A stretch of 64,000 nucleotides of DNA from Anaeromyxobacter oryzisoli (GCF_022690765.1 NZ_JALCZA010000019.1:1-64000), one strand, 5' to 3'; counted from the stretch's first letter, positions 1-10,000 are shown. The notes: generated by a model not told the origin, from the sequence alone. A program made the numbers and translations.

Positions 1-94
1 CCGGGGGGGGGGGGTCCGGGGCGGCCGCGGGGACCACGGCGGCGCACGCGTCGGAGGCCGCCAGCGCCAGGGCGGCGAGGAGGGCGGGGATCAT
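1..94 (-). CDS. Secreted protein, N-terminal fragment only
   Basis: An ATG at 92-94 (read leftward) opens a frame that runs off the window start. It overlaps the stop codon of the upstream gene in an ATGA arrangement, so the two are probably translationally coupled. The roughly 31 visible residues look like a signal peptide: a short hydrophobic Ala/Leu stretch, then an alanine-rich region and a run of prolines. The proline run is encoded by an uninterrupted tract of 12 C on the coding strand. Nothing of the mature protein is visible, so no function can be given. Confidence 0.55.
   Translation of the reverse strand, partial: MIPALLAALALAASDACAAVVPAAAPDPPPP
3..14. repeat. Homopolymer G12/C12 tract
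   Basis: Twelve consecutive G on the plus strand (C on the coding strand) lie inside the fragmentary secreted-protein gene at the window edge. Such tracts are prone to slipped-strand length changes and to sequencing error. A change of one base would shift the reading frame just after the signal peptide. Confidence 0.8.
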
Positions 95-696
95 CGCCGC
101 CCTCCCTGGAGCGCGGCGGGCTCGGGGCGCGCCAGCGCCGCGGTGGCCTGCGCGACGCCGTGCCGGTCCGGACGCCGGGCCCCGAGGTCGGCCGCCTCGC
201 GGCAGTACGCGGCCGCGAGCACGCTCCGCCGCTGCGCGCGGCGCTCCTCGCACCGGGCGAGGTACCAGTTCACCGACGCGATCGACGGCACCGGCGCGAG
301 CACCCGGTCGATCCGGGCGCGGAGCTCGCGGGCCGCCGCCGCGGTCTTCGGGCCGGCGCCGGTGAGCCGCGCGAGCAGCCGGTCGGCGCAGCCGTACAGC
401 CGCGCGTCGTAGCACGCGAGCGCGCGGTACCAGTCGAGGAGCTCGTCGCCGCCGGGGGGCGAGGACGCGAACGCCTCGAGCGCATCCTCCGGCCGGCCGA
501 GCTTCACGAGCGCCGCCGCCGCGTACGGCGCGGCCTCGGGGGCGCCGAGCTGCTCGGCGACGCGGAACTCGACGAGCGCGGCGTCGAAGCGACCATCGCG
601 GAACGCGCCGGCGCCGGCGAGCAGGTGCTCGTCGGCGGCCGGCCCGGCGGAGATCGCGAGCGCGAGGACGGCGATGGGGAGAACAGTCGCGATCAC
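91..696 (-). CDS. Secreted TPR-like protein of unknown function
   Basis: 201 residues from a GTG start. The first 20 or so residues form a signal peptide ending near AISAGPAA. The mature part is alpha-helical and alanine-rich, with TPR/Sel1-like spacing (for example FRDGRFDAALVEFRVAEQLG and ALVKLGRPEDALEAF). Four cysteines lie in the middle and C-terminal parts. It sits 13 bp downstream of the Met/Gly-rich protein gene and overlaps the next gene by 4 bp, so the three form a small operon on the minus strand. The repeats suggest a protein-binding role outside the cytoplasm; no specific function is recognised. Confidence 0.7.
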   Translation of the reverse strand: MIATVLPIAVLALAISAGPAADEHLLAGAGAFRDGRFDAALVEFRVAEQLGAPEAAPYAAAALVKLGRPEDALEAFASSPPGGDELLDWYRALACYDARLYGCADRLLARLTGAGPKTAAAARELRARIDRVLAPVPSIASVNWYLARCEERRAQRRSVLAAAYCREAADLGARRPDRHGVAQATAALARPEPAALQGGRR

Positions 697-709
697 CGTG
701 GCACCCCGA

Positions 710-1378
710 TCACTTCATCATCGAGCCGCCACCGTACGTGCCGGTGGTCGTGCCGCTGCCCGAGGTCATGCCCGTGCCGGTGGTCGTCCCGGTCCCGGAC
801 ATCGTGCCCGTCCCCGACGTCGTGCCGCTCCCGCCCATCATCCCGCCCGAGCCGGAGGTGGAGCCGGAGCCCGGCATCATGCCGCCCGAGCCGCCGTGCA
901 TGTCGCCCGTGCGCATCATCCCCGCGCCCTGGGTGGACCCCGAGTCGCCGCCCATCATCCCGGAGCCCTGGTGCATCGCCCCGGCGTGCATCCCGCCCTG
1001 GCCGGGCAGGTCGTCCTGCGCCAGCGCGGCGTCCCGCGCGCCGTGCGCCATCGCCCGGTGGCGGGCGGCGTCGCGGACCTGCTGCATCTGGCGCGCGCGC
1101 TGGTGCGCCGCGGTGGCGTCGGCGGCGGCGGCCGCGTCGGCCGCGGCGGCGGCCCGGTCGCCCATCCCGGGCATCTGCGCGGGCGTGGGCGGCGTCGCGA
1201 GCTGCCGCTGCATGGCCTCGTGCATCGCGGCGCGGGCGGCGGTGCGGGAGGTGGTCTGCTGCTGGTCGGTCTGCTGGTGGGCGCCGGCGGCCCCGGGCTG
1301 CGCCGCCTCCTGCGCCTGCGCCGCGCCCGCCCAGAGGAGGGCGGCGGCGGTGCCGGCGTGGAGCATCTTGCTCTTCAT
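710..1378 (-). CDS. Secreted Met/Gly/Ser/Thr-rich low-complexity protein
   Basis: The start at ATG 1378 (MKSKMLHAG) is preferred over one nine codons upstream because an AGGAAAGG-type ribosome site lies just ahead and it begins a good signal peptide cleaved near GAAQAQ. It gives 222 residues. The middle is rich in Ala, Gln and Arg with many Met-Gln-His spacings. The last 90 residues or so are almost only Gly, Ser, Thr and Met in loosely repeated blocks (GGMM, SGTGTM, TGTGM). No enzyme domain is visible. Repeated Met and His in a secreted protein may mean metal (for example copper) binding, but that is inference. First gene of a three-gene minus-strand operon. Confidence 0.7.
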   Translation of the reverse strand: MKSKMLHAGTAAALLWAGAAQAQEAAQPGAAGAHQQTDQQQTTSRTAARAAMHEAMQRQLATPPTPAQMPGMGDRAAAAADAAAAADATAAHQRARQMQQVRDAARHRAMAHGARDAALAQDDLPGQGGMHAGAMHQGSGMMGGDSGSTQGAGMMRTGDMHGGSGGMMPGSGSTSGSGGMMGGSGTTSGTGTMSGTGTTTGTGMTSGSGTTTGTYGGGSMMK

Positions 1379-1874
1379 CTCGTTCACCTTTCCTGGCCGC
1401 GTCATGCGGCTGCCCGCCCGGAGAGCAACAGCCGTGCCGCACGTATATTCGCGTACTTGCCGAGCTCACGGGGCGCCGGCCTCGTACCGGACGGAACGGG
1501 GTGTACGGATCGGTACGCGCTCGCCGAGCCGCGGGAGACTCCATCAGCCGGAGTGAGAGGACGCCCTCCTGGCTTCTCTCGACGGGGCGTGCCGCCCCGC
1601 CCCGCCGGCAGAGCCGTCGGGGCCCCACCCCTGCTGCGCGGGGCCCGTGACCGCTCGCGACCCCCGCTTCGCGGGGGATCCGCTCGCGGTCCCCGCGCGG
1701 AGGGGCTGTGCCCCTTCCCCCGCCTGCGGCGGGCGCCCGCGGCGATGCCGACGAGACGACGACGGGAACGGCCGGTGCTCGGTTCGCCGTCGCCCGGGCC
1801 GCGCCGGCGGTCAGCGGGTTCCGCTCCGAAGACCCGTGCGGTAAATAGCTTCTTCCCTCGCTCCCGGAGCCGCC
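1379..1874. other. Intergenic region with GC-rich hairpins
   Basis: No convincing gene is seen. The left part (about 1379-1560) should carry the promoter of the leftward Met/Gly-rich gene. The right part (about 1600-1745) has several short self-complementary elements, such as CCCCCGC/GCGGGGG around 1661-1677 and CCGCC/GGCGG near 1720, the type of G+C-rich hairpin common between genes in high-GC deltaproteobacteria. A TAAATA element at about 1841 lies ahead of the aminotransferase. Confidence 0.5.
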
Positions 1875-3065
1875 ATGCACGTCATCACCCCCGAGATCCG
1901 CAAGCAGATGCAGGAGGCCTCCTGGATCCGGCGCATGTTCGACGCCGGGCTCGAGCTGAAGCAGCGGGTCGGGGCGGAGAACGTCTTCGACTTCAGCCTC
2001 GGCAACCCGGACGTGCCGCCGCCGGCCGCCGCGCGCGAGGTCCTGCGCGAGCTGGCCGAGCGCGCCGTCCGGCCGATGGGCGTCGGGTACTGCCCCAACG
2101 CCGGCCTGCCGTCGGTCCGCGCGGCCGTCGCCGGCAAGGTCTCCGTGGAGCAGCAGACGGCCGTCGAGGCGCGCCACCTCGTGCTGACGTGCGGGGCCGC
2201 GGGCGGCCTCGTCGCCTTCTTCCGCGCAGTGCTGGAGCCGGGCGACGAGGTGCTCTGCCCGACGCCCTACTTCGTCGAGTACGGCGCGTACGCCGGCCAC
2301 TTCGGCGGCGTGCTCCGGACGTTCCCGACGAAGGCCCCGGACTTCGGCCTCGACCTCGACGCCCTGGACCGGGCGATCGGACCGCGCACCCGCGCGATCA
2401 TCGTCAACTCGCCGAACAACCCGGCGGGCTGCGTCTACGACGCCGCGACGATGCGCGCCCTGGGCGAGGTGCTCGCCCGCAGGAACGCCGGCCGCGAGCG
2501 GCCCATCTTCCTCGTCGCCGACGAGCCGTACCGCGCGCTCGCCTACGACGGCGCCACGGTTCCGCCGGCGCTCCCCGTCTCGCCGTTCTCGGTCGTGATC
2601 GGCTCCTTCTCGAAGAGCCTGTCGCTGGCCGGCGAGCGGGTCGGCTACGTCGTCGCGAACCCCGCCATGCCCGACGTCCAGCTCCTGGTGGACGCCCTGA
2701 CCCTCACGAACCGGACGCTCGGGTTCGTCAACGCGCCGGTCCTCGGCCAGCAGCTCGTGGAGCGGCTCCTCGACGCGTCGGTGGACGTCGCCGTCTACGA
2801 CCGTCGCCGCCAGGCCATGGCCGCCGCGCTCCGCGGCGCCGGGATCGAGTTCGCGATGCCGCGGGGCGCCTTCTACTTCTTCCCGAAGGCCCCCGGCGGC
2901 GACGATCTCCGGTTCGTGGATCTCCTGCTCGAGGAGAACGTCCTCGCGGTGCCGGGCCGCGGCTTCGGCTTCCCCGGCCACGTCCGGCTCGCGTTCTGCG
3001 TGGACGAGCGGGTGATCGCCCGCGCCGCGCCGGCGTTCGCGCGCGCGGCCGCGAAGGCGCGCTGA
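1875..3065 (+). CDS. PLP-dependent aminotransferase (class I/II)
   Basis: 396 residues, a full-length fold-type I aminotransferase. It should transfer an amino group between an amino acid and a 2-oxo acid using pyridoxal phosphate in the cytoplasm. Visible family motifs are NSPNNPAG (cofactor and substrate contact), DEPYRALAYD, the Schiff-base lysine at about residue 247 in SFSKSLSLAGERVGY, and the C-terminal substrate-carboxylate arginine in HVRLAFC. A weak Shine-Dalgarno (CGGAG) precedes the ATG. It stands alone between a hairpin-rich spacer and a terminator-like hairpin, so the substrate cannot be deduced from neighbours. It resembles aspartate/aromatic aminotransferases of subfamily I-gamma. 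Confidence 0.9.
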   Translation: MHVITPEIRKQMQEASWIRRMFDAGLELKQRVGAENVFDFSLGNPDVPPPAAAREVLRELAERAVRPMGVGYCPNAGLPSVRAAVAGKVSVEQQTAVEARHLVLTCGAAGGLVAFFRAVLEPGDEVLCPTPYFVEYGAYAGHFGGVLRTFPTKAPDFGLDLDALDRAIGPRTRAIIVNSPNNPAGCVYDAATMRALGEVLARRNAGRERPIFLVADEPYRALAYDGATVPPALPVSPFSVVIGSFSKSLSLAGERVGYVVANPAMPDVQLLVDALTLTNRTLGFVNAPVLGQQLVERLLDASVDVAVYDRRRQAMAAALRGAGIEFAMPRGAFYFFPKAPGGDDLRFVDLLLEENVLAVPGRGFGFPGHVRLAFCVDERVIARAAPAFARAAAKAR

Positions 3066-3145
3066 AGAAGGCAGACCGGCCCCGGCGGGCCGCGAAGAGC
3101 GTCGGGGGAGACGACCCCCGCCGCCCTCGCGGCCGGCGGCGCTCG

Positions 3146-3171
3146 AGGCCCGTCGAACAATCGACGGGCCT
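3146..3171 (+). terminator. Hairpin downstream of the aminotransferase
   Basis: A perfect 11-bp inverted repeat (AGGCCCGTCGA / TCGACGGGCCT) with a 4-base ACAA loop lies 80 bp after the aminotransferase stop. Only two T follow the stem, so termination efficiency is uncertain. Confidence 0.6.
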
Positions 3172-3267
3172 TGACCATCCAGGAGGGGCGGGCCGTCGCC
3201 CGCCCCGCGCGCCCGAAGTGAATTCGGGCGCTTCACCCCACCCGCCGCCCCGCTCACGCGGGTCGGC

Positions 3268-3303
3268 CTGAGAGCTCGTCGAACTTCTTCGACGAGCTCT
3301 CAG
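3268..3303 (-). terminator. 16-bp perfect hairpin overlapping a stop codon
   Basis: Left arm 3268-3283 (CTGAGAGCTCGTCGAA), loop CTTC, right arm 3288-3303. The right arm contains the stop codon of the leftward phosphate-binding-like gene (3300-3302). No T run follows. The position fits a bidirectional terminator or transcript-end stabiliser between the convergent genes. Confidence 0.7.
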
Positions 3304-3728
3304 TTCCCGACGCGGATGACCTTCACGCCAGGGGTCGGAGCGGCGGCGGAGACGTAGCCGATCGCGCCGCGGGTGGAGCGCACGAAGGCGACGACGTCCT
3401 CGTCCGAGTGGCGCACGGCGGGCGGCGTGTCGCGCCCGGAGGCGGCGACGCGCTTCCAGAAGGTGTGGATCAGCGACCCCGGCTTGCCGTGCACCGACTG
3501 GCAGAACACCTCGTACGTGCGGCTGTCCTCGGAGAGGTTGACGGGGACCACCTTCCCGCCGCCGGGCCAGGTGGTGGTCCGCTTGAGGAAGAGGTCGGAG
3601 AGCTGGCTCCGCGACAGGGCGTCGGTGGAGACCTCGGGGTTCGCGATCACCTTGAACGGCTCCTCCGCGAGCGCGGGGGTGGCGAGGGCGAGGGAGAGGA
3701 GGGCGGCCGCGAGCTTCACGATGCGCAT
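3300..3728 (-). CDS. Small periplasmic phosphate-binding-like (PstS-type) protein
   Basis: 142 residues with a signal peptide cleaved near PALAEE. The mature sequence matches the short phosphate ABC-transporter substrate-binding-like family: FKVIANPEVSTDALSRSQL at the N-terminus, then DLFLKRTTTWPGG and VRSTRGAIGYVS near the end. Full PstS proteins are about 320 residues, so this is a single-lobe member of the PBP-like family, and no permease genes accompany it. A strong AGGAG site precedes the ATG. It lies 12 bp behind the porin gene, so the two are an operon; this porin plus short PBP pairing suggests uptake or sensing of an anion such as phosphate. Substrate is inferred. Confidence 0.8.
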   Translation of the reverse strand: MRIVKLAAALLSLALATPALAEEPFKVIANPEVSTDALSRSQLSDLFLKRTTTWPGGGKVVPVNLSEDSRTYEVFCQSVHGKPGSLIHTFWKRVAASGRDTPPAVRHSDEDVVAFVRSTRGAIGYVSAAAPTPGVKVIRVGN

Positions 3729-3740
3729 GACGTCTCCTCC

Positions 3741-4865
3741 CTAGAGGCTGAACTGCGCGCCGACGAGGTAGAGTTGGGTCGTCTCCCTGGCCTCCGGGAT
3801 CGGCGACGGGACGGTGCCGTCCTCGGGGAACGGCGCGAACGCGAACCGGTTCCCGTCCACGAGGTGGTAGGAGGCCTTCAGCACGAACTCGGGCGAGAAC
3901 CAGTAGTTCAGGCCGACGGCCGCCTCCCGGTGGCGGAGGTTCGGCGACGAGCCGGTGAAGCCGTCGATCTTCGACCAGCTCCCCTCGACGCGCCCGGCGA
4001 GTTGGAGGCCGCTGCCGAAGAGCCACGCGGCCTCGACGTAAGCGGCCCGGGTGGTCTCGGTGTTCTGCTCGATCATGTACGCGTACTCGGCGCGGAAGGT
4101 GAGCGACTCGCCGAGGTACTCGGTGGAGCCGGCGGCCGCGGTGTGCCGGACGCCCTCGGCCACGGTGCCGTACTCCTCCTCGACGCCAGTGTAGCCGGAG
4201 AGCCGGGCGACGAGCCCGCCGGGCATCTCGAGGCCGAGCCGCGCGCCGATCATGTCGCGGGTCTCGATCACGAACCGCTCGGCGGGGTTCAGGGCCGGGG
4301 CCGCGATCCGGGCGAGCGCGTTCGAGGTCTCCACGTCCAGCTCACCGCCGTAGAGGTCGTAGGAGAGCCCCCACCGCTCTCCGAGCCGGAAGAAGCCGGT
4401 GAGCCCGAGGCCGGTGTAGCCCTCGCCGGCGATGTTGGCGGGGCCGTACATGCTGTGCGGCACGTCGAAGAAGGGCCGCAGCGTCCCCTCCTCGAGGATC
4501 TCGCCGTAGTTCCCGAAGGCGTGCTTGCCCATGCCGGCGCGGAGCCGGAGCGCGTCGTTCACCTTCCACTCGGCGAACGCCCAGTCGATCTCGGCCCCGT
4601 CCTCCTGGCTCTCGATGTCGAACCGGCCCACGACGCTGAGCTGATCCGACACGTGGCCGATGATGGCCACGGCGAGCGAGGTGTTGTCGTACTGCCCCTC
4701 CTTGTCCCCGCGCGCGAACGTGTTGTGGTCCGTCCGGGCGTACGCGGCTCCACCCGTCAAGCCGACGTTGAGGCGTCCGTCGGCCAGCTCGAACGCCGCC
4801 GCCGGGGGCGCGACGAGCGCGATCGCCGGGATGAAGAGTGTGGTGAAGAGGAAGCGACGGATCAT
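3741..4865 (-). CDS. Outer-membrane porin (phosphate-selective-porin-like)
   Basis: 374 residues from the ATG at 4865, chosen because GGAGG lies about 9 bases upstream and it opens a signal peptide (IRRFLFTTLF ... PPAAAFE). The mature protein is rich in alternating hydrophobic beta strands with Gly/Tyr/Phe (LSVVGRFDIES, LRLRAGMGKHAFGNYGEIL, LVARLSGYTG). It ends in LYLVGAQFSL, similar to beta-barrel C-terminal strands although the last residue is Leu. Architecture and length fit a 16-strand porin of the OprP/OprO-like superfamily. It is first in an operon with the small phosphate-binding-like protein. Anion selectivity is an inference from that partner. Confidence 0.75.
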   Translation of the reverse strand: MIRRFLFTTLFIPAIALVAPPAAAFELADGRLNVGLTGGAAYARTDHNTFARGDKEGQYDNTSLAVAIIGHVSDQLSVVGRFDIESQEDGAEIDWAFAEWKVNDALRLRAGMGKHAFGNYGEILEEGTLRPFFDVPHSMYGPANIAGEGYTGLGLTGFFRLGERWGLSYDLYGGELDVETSNALARIAAPALNPAERFVIETRDMIGARLGLEMPGGLVARLSGYTGVEEEYGTVAEGVRHTAAAGSTEYLGESLTFRAEYAYMIEQNTETTRAAYVEAAWLFGSGLQLAGRVEGSWSKIDGFTGSSPNLRHREAAVGLNYWFSPEFVLKASYHLVDGNRFAFAPFPEDGTVPSPIPEARETTQLYLVGAQFSL

Positions 4866-5389
4866 CGTGGATTGCCTCCGGCGCGCTGCGTGGACCTGAT
4901 GACGCAGGGTGCGCGCTGAAATGCCGCAGGTCTGAATTGCCGGCCGAGACCAAGCGCGCCCCGCTCTAGCAATGATCACGCCATGAAAGATCAACAGCTG
5001 CTCGCGGGCGCGAGCACCGAGGGCGGATGACGCGGAGGGTCGAAGAGGTCCTGGAGAGATTCCGGCACGATGACCGTCGAACGATCGCCGCGAGGCGCCG
5101 CGGTCGCGATTGCGTGCGATTGGGCGCCGCACGTTCCATCGACCGCCGAATCGAGGACCTGGCCGCTCCAATTCGCGGGTTTGACGAGTGTTTGACCGTG
5201 AGGCGCTGCGTGATTGCACGCACCGACTTCACCCGTGGGGCTGCGAGTACCCCCTATGAGCGCGATTCCGGCGGCAGTAAAAGGGGCGCGCGGTGATGGA
5301 GCCGCGCGGGTTCGCCGTGGTTGCGCTCGCACGAGGCGAGCGCCCACCACCTTGCGGCCGATCCGATCGCGCTTGGAAGGGGTCGAACG
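4866..5389. other. Intergenic region between divergent porin and chemoreceptor genes
   Basis: About 520 bp, noticeably less GC-rich than its surroundings. It must hold the leftward porin promoter and the rightward chemoreceptor promoter, but no box could be identified with confidence. Short open frames here (about 88 residues on either strand) are Arg-rich with no ribosome site or family likeness and were not called. Confidence 0.5.
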
Positions 5390-7009
5390 TTGAAGAACCT
5401 CGCCATCGGAGTCCGGCTCGCGCTCGCCTTCGGCGCGATGCTCGTCATCACCGTCGCCGTCGCCGTCGCCGGCTACTGGGGCATCCTCTCCATCACCGAC
5501 ACCACTCGCGAGGCGATGGAGAACGATCTCGCGCGATCGCGGCTCGCGGCGGACGCCTACGACGGCATCAAGAGCATCCGCCGGTTCGAGAAGGACTACC
5601 TGATCAACCTCGGCCGCCCGGAGAAGCAGGACCCGGCCCTGGCCTCCTGGCGCGCGGAGATCGAGGCGCTCCGCAAGAAGCTCGACGCGCTCGAGAAGGC
5701 GACGGAGACGGCGCAGGAGCAGGCCCTGGTCGCCCAGTCGCTCACGGTGCTCGCCAACTACGAGGCCGGCTTCGCGAAGACGGAGGCGTCCGTCTCGACC
5801 GGGCTGGCAACGACCGCCGACGAGGCCAACCGCTTCATGGAGAGCTCGGACGCGGGCATCGGCGAGACCGAGGCCGCGCTTCGCGGCATGTCGGAGAAGC
5901 ACGCGGGGGACGTGAACGCGGCGAGCCGCGCGGTCGAGGAGGCGGCGGCCAGGGTGCGGAACACGATGCTCCTCATCCTCGCCGTCGCCGTGGGGTTCGG
6001 CGTCCTCGTCAGCCTCTACATCACCCGCTCGATCACCGGCCCGATCGCGAAGGTCGTGGAGGTGCTGGAGCGGCTCGCGAAGGGGGACCTGCGCGCGGCC
6101 CCGGTCGTGGATCGCCGGGACGAGACCGGCCGGCTGCTCGGCGCGGCGAAGGAGATGGTGGACCGGCTCGGCGAGGTGATCGACGAGGTCCGGAGCGGCG
6201 CGGAGGCGCTCAGCGGGGCGTCCTCGCAGGTCTCCGCGACGTCGCAGACCCTGTCCGTCGGGACGGGCGAGCAGGCAGCGAGCGTCGAGGAGACCACCGC
6301 CAGCCTCGAGGAGATGACCGCCTCGATCCGCCAGAACGCCGAGAACTCGCGGGCGACGGAGCGGATGGCGACCGAGGGGGCGCGCAACGCCGACCAGAGC
6401 GGCCGCGCCGTGGAGGAGACGGTCGCGGCGATGCGCTCCATCGCGGAGAAGATCTCCGTGATCGAGGAGATCGCCTACCAGACCAACCTCCTCGCCCTGA
6501 ACGCCGCGATCGAGGCGGCCCGCGCCGGCGAGCACGGGCGCGGCTTCGCGGTCGTCGCGACCGAGGTCCGCAAGCTCGCGGAGCGCTCGCAGAAGGCGGC
6601 GCGCGAGATCGGCGCGACGGCCTCGGGCAGCGTGCAGATCGCGGAGCGCACGGGAAAGCTCATCGCCCAGCTCGTGCCGGCGATTCGGAGGACCGCCGAG
6701 CTGGTGCAGGAGGTCGCGGGGGCGTCGCAGCAGCAGAGCGACGGGGTCGCCCAGGTGGGCAAGGCGATGGGGGTCGTGGATCAGGTCACCCAGCGCAACG
6801 CCTCGGCCGCGGAGGAGCTCTCGAGCACCGCGGAGGAGATGTCGGTCCAGGCCGAGAAGCTCCTGGCCGTCGTCTCCTTCTTCAAGACGACCGGCGTGGC
6901 GCACGTCGTCGTCGGGCGCGGCTCCACGGACGATCGGCGGGCGCCGCCCCTCCCCCAGCCGGAGCCGCCGCGCGCAGCTCGCGCCGTGCAGGCGGCCGGC
7001 GCGCGCTAG
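5390..7009 (+). CDS. Methyl-accepting chemotaxis protein
   Basis: 539 residues from a TTG start at 5390. GGAAGGGG lies about 8 bases ahead, and the protein then begins [15 protein letters not shown], typical of MCPs; an in-frame ATG 69 bp upstream would add an atypical leader. Order: TM1 about 8-30, a four-helix periplasmic sensor of about 155 residues (motif [12 protein letters not shown]), TM2 about 188-210, HAMP about 211-263, then the coiled-coil signalling domain. The conserved hairpin tip [20 protein letters not shown] is at about 358-378. It should pass ligand information to CheA/CheW. No che genes are adjacent. The C-terminal tail is short and Arg/Pro-rich without a receptor-methylase pentapeptide. 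Confidence 0.93.
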   Translation: MKNLAIGVRLALAFGAMLVITVAVAVAGYWGILSITDTTREAMENDLARSRLAADAYDGIKSIRRFEKDYLINLGRPEKQDPALASWRAEIEALRKKLDALEKATETAQEQALVAQSLTVLANYEAGFAKTEASVSTGLATTADEANRFMESSDAGIGETEAALRGMSEKHAGDVNAASRAVEEAAARVRNTMLLILAVAVGFGVLVSLYITRSITGPIAKVVEVLERLAKGDLRAAPVVDRRDETGRLLGAAKEMVDRLGEVIDEVRSGAEALSGASSQVSATSQTLSVGTGEQAASVEETTASLEEMTASIRQNAENSRATERMATEGARNADQSGRAVEETVAAMRSIAEKISVIEEIAYQTNLLALNAAIEAARAGEHGRGFAVVATEVRKLAERSQKAAREIGATASGSVQIAERTGKLIAQLVPAIRRTAELVQEVAGASQQQSDGVAQVGKAMGVVDQVTQRNASAAEELSSTAEEMSVQAEKLLAVVSFFKTTGVAHVVVGRGSTDDRRAPPLPQPEPPRAARAVQAAGAR

Positions 7010-7063
7010 GCGGCTCGTCCCCGTCGAGCGCGCGCCGACGCCCTCCCTCGGCGCCGGCGCCGC

Positions 7064-10000
7064 TCAGCGCGAGCCGGCGCCGCGATCGGTCCCCGGCCAC
7101 CGCCACCCGACGACGTCCGGCGGATCGATCCCGTGGGCGTGGGCGTACTCGCGGCAGGCGAGCTGCCGGTTCCGGAACCGCTCCTTCGCGTGGGCGCCGG
7201 CGGTGCGCAGCCGGGGGACGCGGTCGATCACGTCCATCGCGAGGCTGAAGCGGTCGATCTGGTTCGCGATGGCGAGCCCGAGCGGCGTGTCGATGCTCCC
7301 CTTCTCCTTGTACCCGCGGACGTGCAGGTTGCGGTGGTTGGCGCGGCGGTAGGCGAGGCGGTGCACGAGCCACGGGTAGCCGTGGAAGTCGAAGATGATC
7401 GGCGCGTCGGTCGTGAAGAGGGAGTCGAAGTCGCGGTCCGGCAGCCCGTGGGGATGCTCCGACTCCGGCTGGAGGCGGAAGAGATCGACCACGTTCACGA
7501 ACCGGAGCTTCAGGTCCGGGAACTCCTCCCGCAGCATCGCGGTGGCGGCCAGCGCCTCCTCGGTCGGCACGTCCCCGGCGCAGGCCATCACCACGTCCGG
7601 CGCCGCGCCCTCGTCGCTGCTCGCCCAGTCCCAGATCCCGACCCCCTTCGCGCAGTGCGCGACCGCGGCCTCCATCGTCAGGTACTGACGGTGGAGCTGC
7701 TTGTCGGCCACGATCACGTTCACGTAGTCCTCGCTCCGCAGGCAGTGATCGGCCACCGAGAGCAGGCAGTTCACGTCGGGCGGGAGGTAGATCCGGGTCA
7801 CCTCCGGGCTCTTGTTCAGCACCACGTCGAGGAACCCGGGATCCTGGTGGGTGAAGCCGTTGTGGTCCTGGCGCCAGACCGTGGAGGTGACGAGCAGGTT
7901 CAGCGAGGCGATCTCCGCGCGCCACGACAGCGGGCGCGCGGAGGAGAGCCACTTCGCGTGCTGGTTGAACATCGAGTCCACGATGTGGACGAACGCCTCG
8001 TACGACGAGAGCAGGCCGTGGCGCCCGGTGAGGAGGTAGCCCTCGAGCATCCCCTCCAGCGTGTGCTCCGAGAGCATCTCGAGGACGCGCCCGTCGGGCG
8101 CGAGGTGCCCGCCGTCGGCGTCCGACGGGAGCTCCTGCTCGAGCCAGAGCTTGCGGGAGGCCTCGTACACCGCGTCGAGTCGGTTCGAGGTGGTCTCGTC
8201 CGGTCCGAAGACCCGGAAGTTGTCCGGGTTCGCGCGCACGACGTCGCGCAGGAAGGCGCCGAGCGGGCGGGTGCCCTCGGCCGTCGCGTTCCCGGGCGAC
8301 TCCACCGGAACGGCGTAGGCCCGGAAGTCGGGCAGGCGGAGCGCCCGCTTGCGGAGGCCGCCGTTCGCGCGCGCGCTGGCGCCCATGCGGCGCGCCCCGC
8401 GCGGCGCGACCTCGCGCACCGCCTGCACGGGCGCGCCCGCGGCGTCGAAGAGCTCCTCGGGCCGGTAGCTCCGGAGCCAGCGCTCGAGCAGCGCGAGCCG
8501 GGCGGGATCCTGTTTCACCCCGGGGATGGGGACCTGGTGCGCGCGCCAGGAGCCCTCCAGCGCGTGGCCGTCCAGCTCCGCCGGCGCGGTCCAGCCCTTG
8601 GGGGCGCGCAGCACGATCATGGGCCAGCGGGGGCGGCCCGGGACGCCGGTCCGGCGCGCCTCGGCCTGCGCGCCGCGGATCGCCTCCACGCACCGGTCGA
8701 GGGTCGCCGCCATCGCCTGGTGCATCGACGCGGGCTCGGATCCCTCGACCAGGAACGGCGTCCAGCCGAGGCCGCGCAGCAGGCTGACGAGCTCCTCCGA
8801 GGGGACGCGGGCGAGCAGGGTGGGGTTGTCGATCTTGTACCCGTTGAGCGACAGGACCGGCAGCACGGCGCCGTCGCGGATCGGGTTCAGGAACTTGTTC
8901 ACGTGCCACGAGGTGGCGAGGGGGCCGGTCTCCGCCTCGCCGTCGCCCACCACCGCCGCGACGATCAGGTCCGGGTCGTCGAACGCGGCGCCGCACGCGT
9001 GCGAGAGCACGTACCCGAGCTCGCCGCCCTCGTGGATCGACCCCGGCGTCTCCGGGGTGCAGTGGCTCCCGATCCCGCCGGGGAACGAGAACTGCCGGAA
9101 GAAGCGGCGGAGCCCCTCCTCGTCGAGGCTCCGGTCCGGGTAGACCTCGGAGTAGGTGCCCTCGAGGTAGACGGGCCCGAGCACGCCGGGCGCGCCGTGG
9201 CCCGGGCCCGCCAGGAACAGCACGTCGAGGCCGCGCGCGCGGATGACCCGGTTCAGGTGCGTGTAGACGAAGGCCAGGGCCGGGCTGGCCCCCCAGTGGC
9301 CGAGGAGCCGGTTCTTCACGTGATCGGGGCGGAGCGGCTCGCGGAGGAGCGGGTTGTCCTGGAGGTAGATCATGCCGAGCGCGAGGTAGTTGCAGGCGCG
9401 CCAGAAGGCGTCGAGGCCGCGCAGCTCCTCCGGGGCGAGCGGCGATCCCTTCACGGTCGCGCGGGCGGGCCCGAACGCGGACGGCACGGCGGTGTGCTCC
9501 AGCCCGGCTTCCTTCTCGGTCATGGTCGTCCCCTCCCGCGCGGTCGGCCCGGTCGCCTCCAGGAGCCGGCAGGCCTGCCGCGCGATCGTCAGCTCCTCGT
9601 CGGCGTGGACCACCCACGCCGAGACCCGGCTCCGGGCGGCGGTGATGCGCGGGCCGCCCGCGGCGTTCGCCGCCGGGTCGAGCGCCACCCCGAGCCACGC
9701 CGCGTCCCGGCAGACGCGCTCCCGGATCGCGGCGGCGTTCTCGCCGATGCCCCCCGTGAACACGAGCGCGTCGAGCCCGCCCAGCGCGGCCGCGAGCGAG
9801 CCCAGCTCCCGGGCGATCCGGTACGTGAACAGCTCGACGGCGAGGCGCGCGCGGGGCGCGGAGGAGGCGAGGAGCGTCCGCATGTCGCCCGAGAGGCCCG
9901 AGACCCCGAGCAGGCCGGAGCGGTCGTAGAGCAGCCCCTCGACGGCGCGGGCGTCGAGCCCGCGCTCCTGGACGAGCCAGAGCACGGCCCCGGGATCGAG

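Noticed and set aside
693-3257. 854-residue minus-strand open frame opposite and beyond the aminotransferase
   Set aside because: It reads through two unrelated genes and a spacer and is Arg/Ala/Gly-rich with no domain. Long stop-free frames are expected at this GC content.
4966-5296. Two open frames of 88-89 residues in the porin-chemoreceptor spacer
   Set aside because: Arg/Ser-rich, no ribosome site, no family likeness, and overlapping on opposite strands.
4866-5389. Sigma-54 or flagellar-sigma promoter for the chemoreceptor
   Set aside because: GGCGCTGCGTGATTGC near 5202 has 12 rather than 10 bases between GG and GC, and TAAA near 5277 lacks a partner GCCGATAA.
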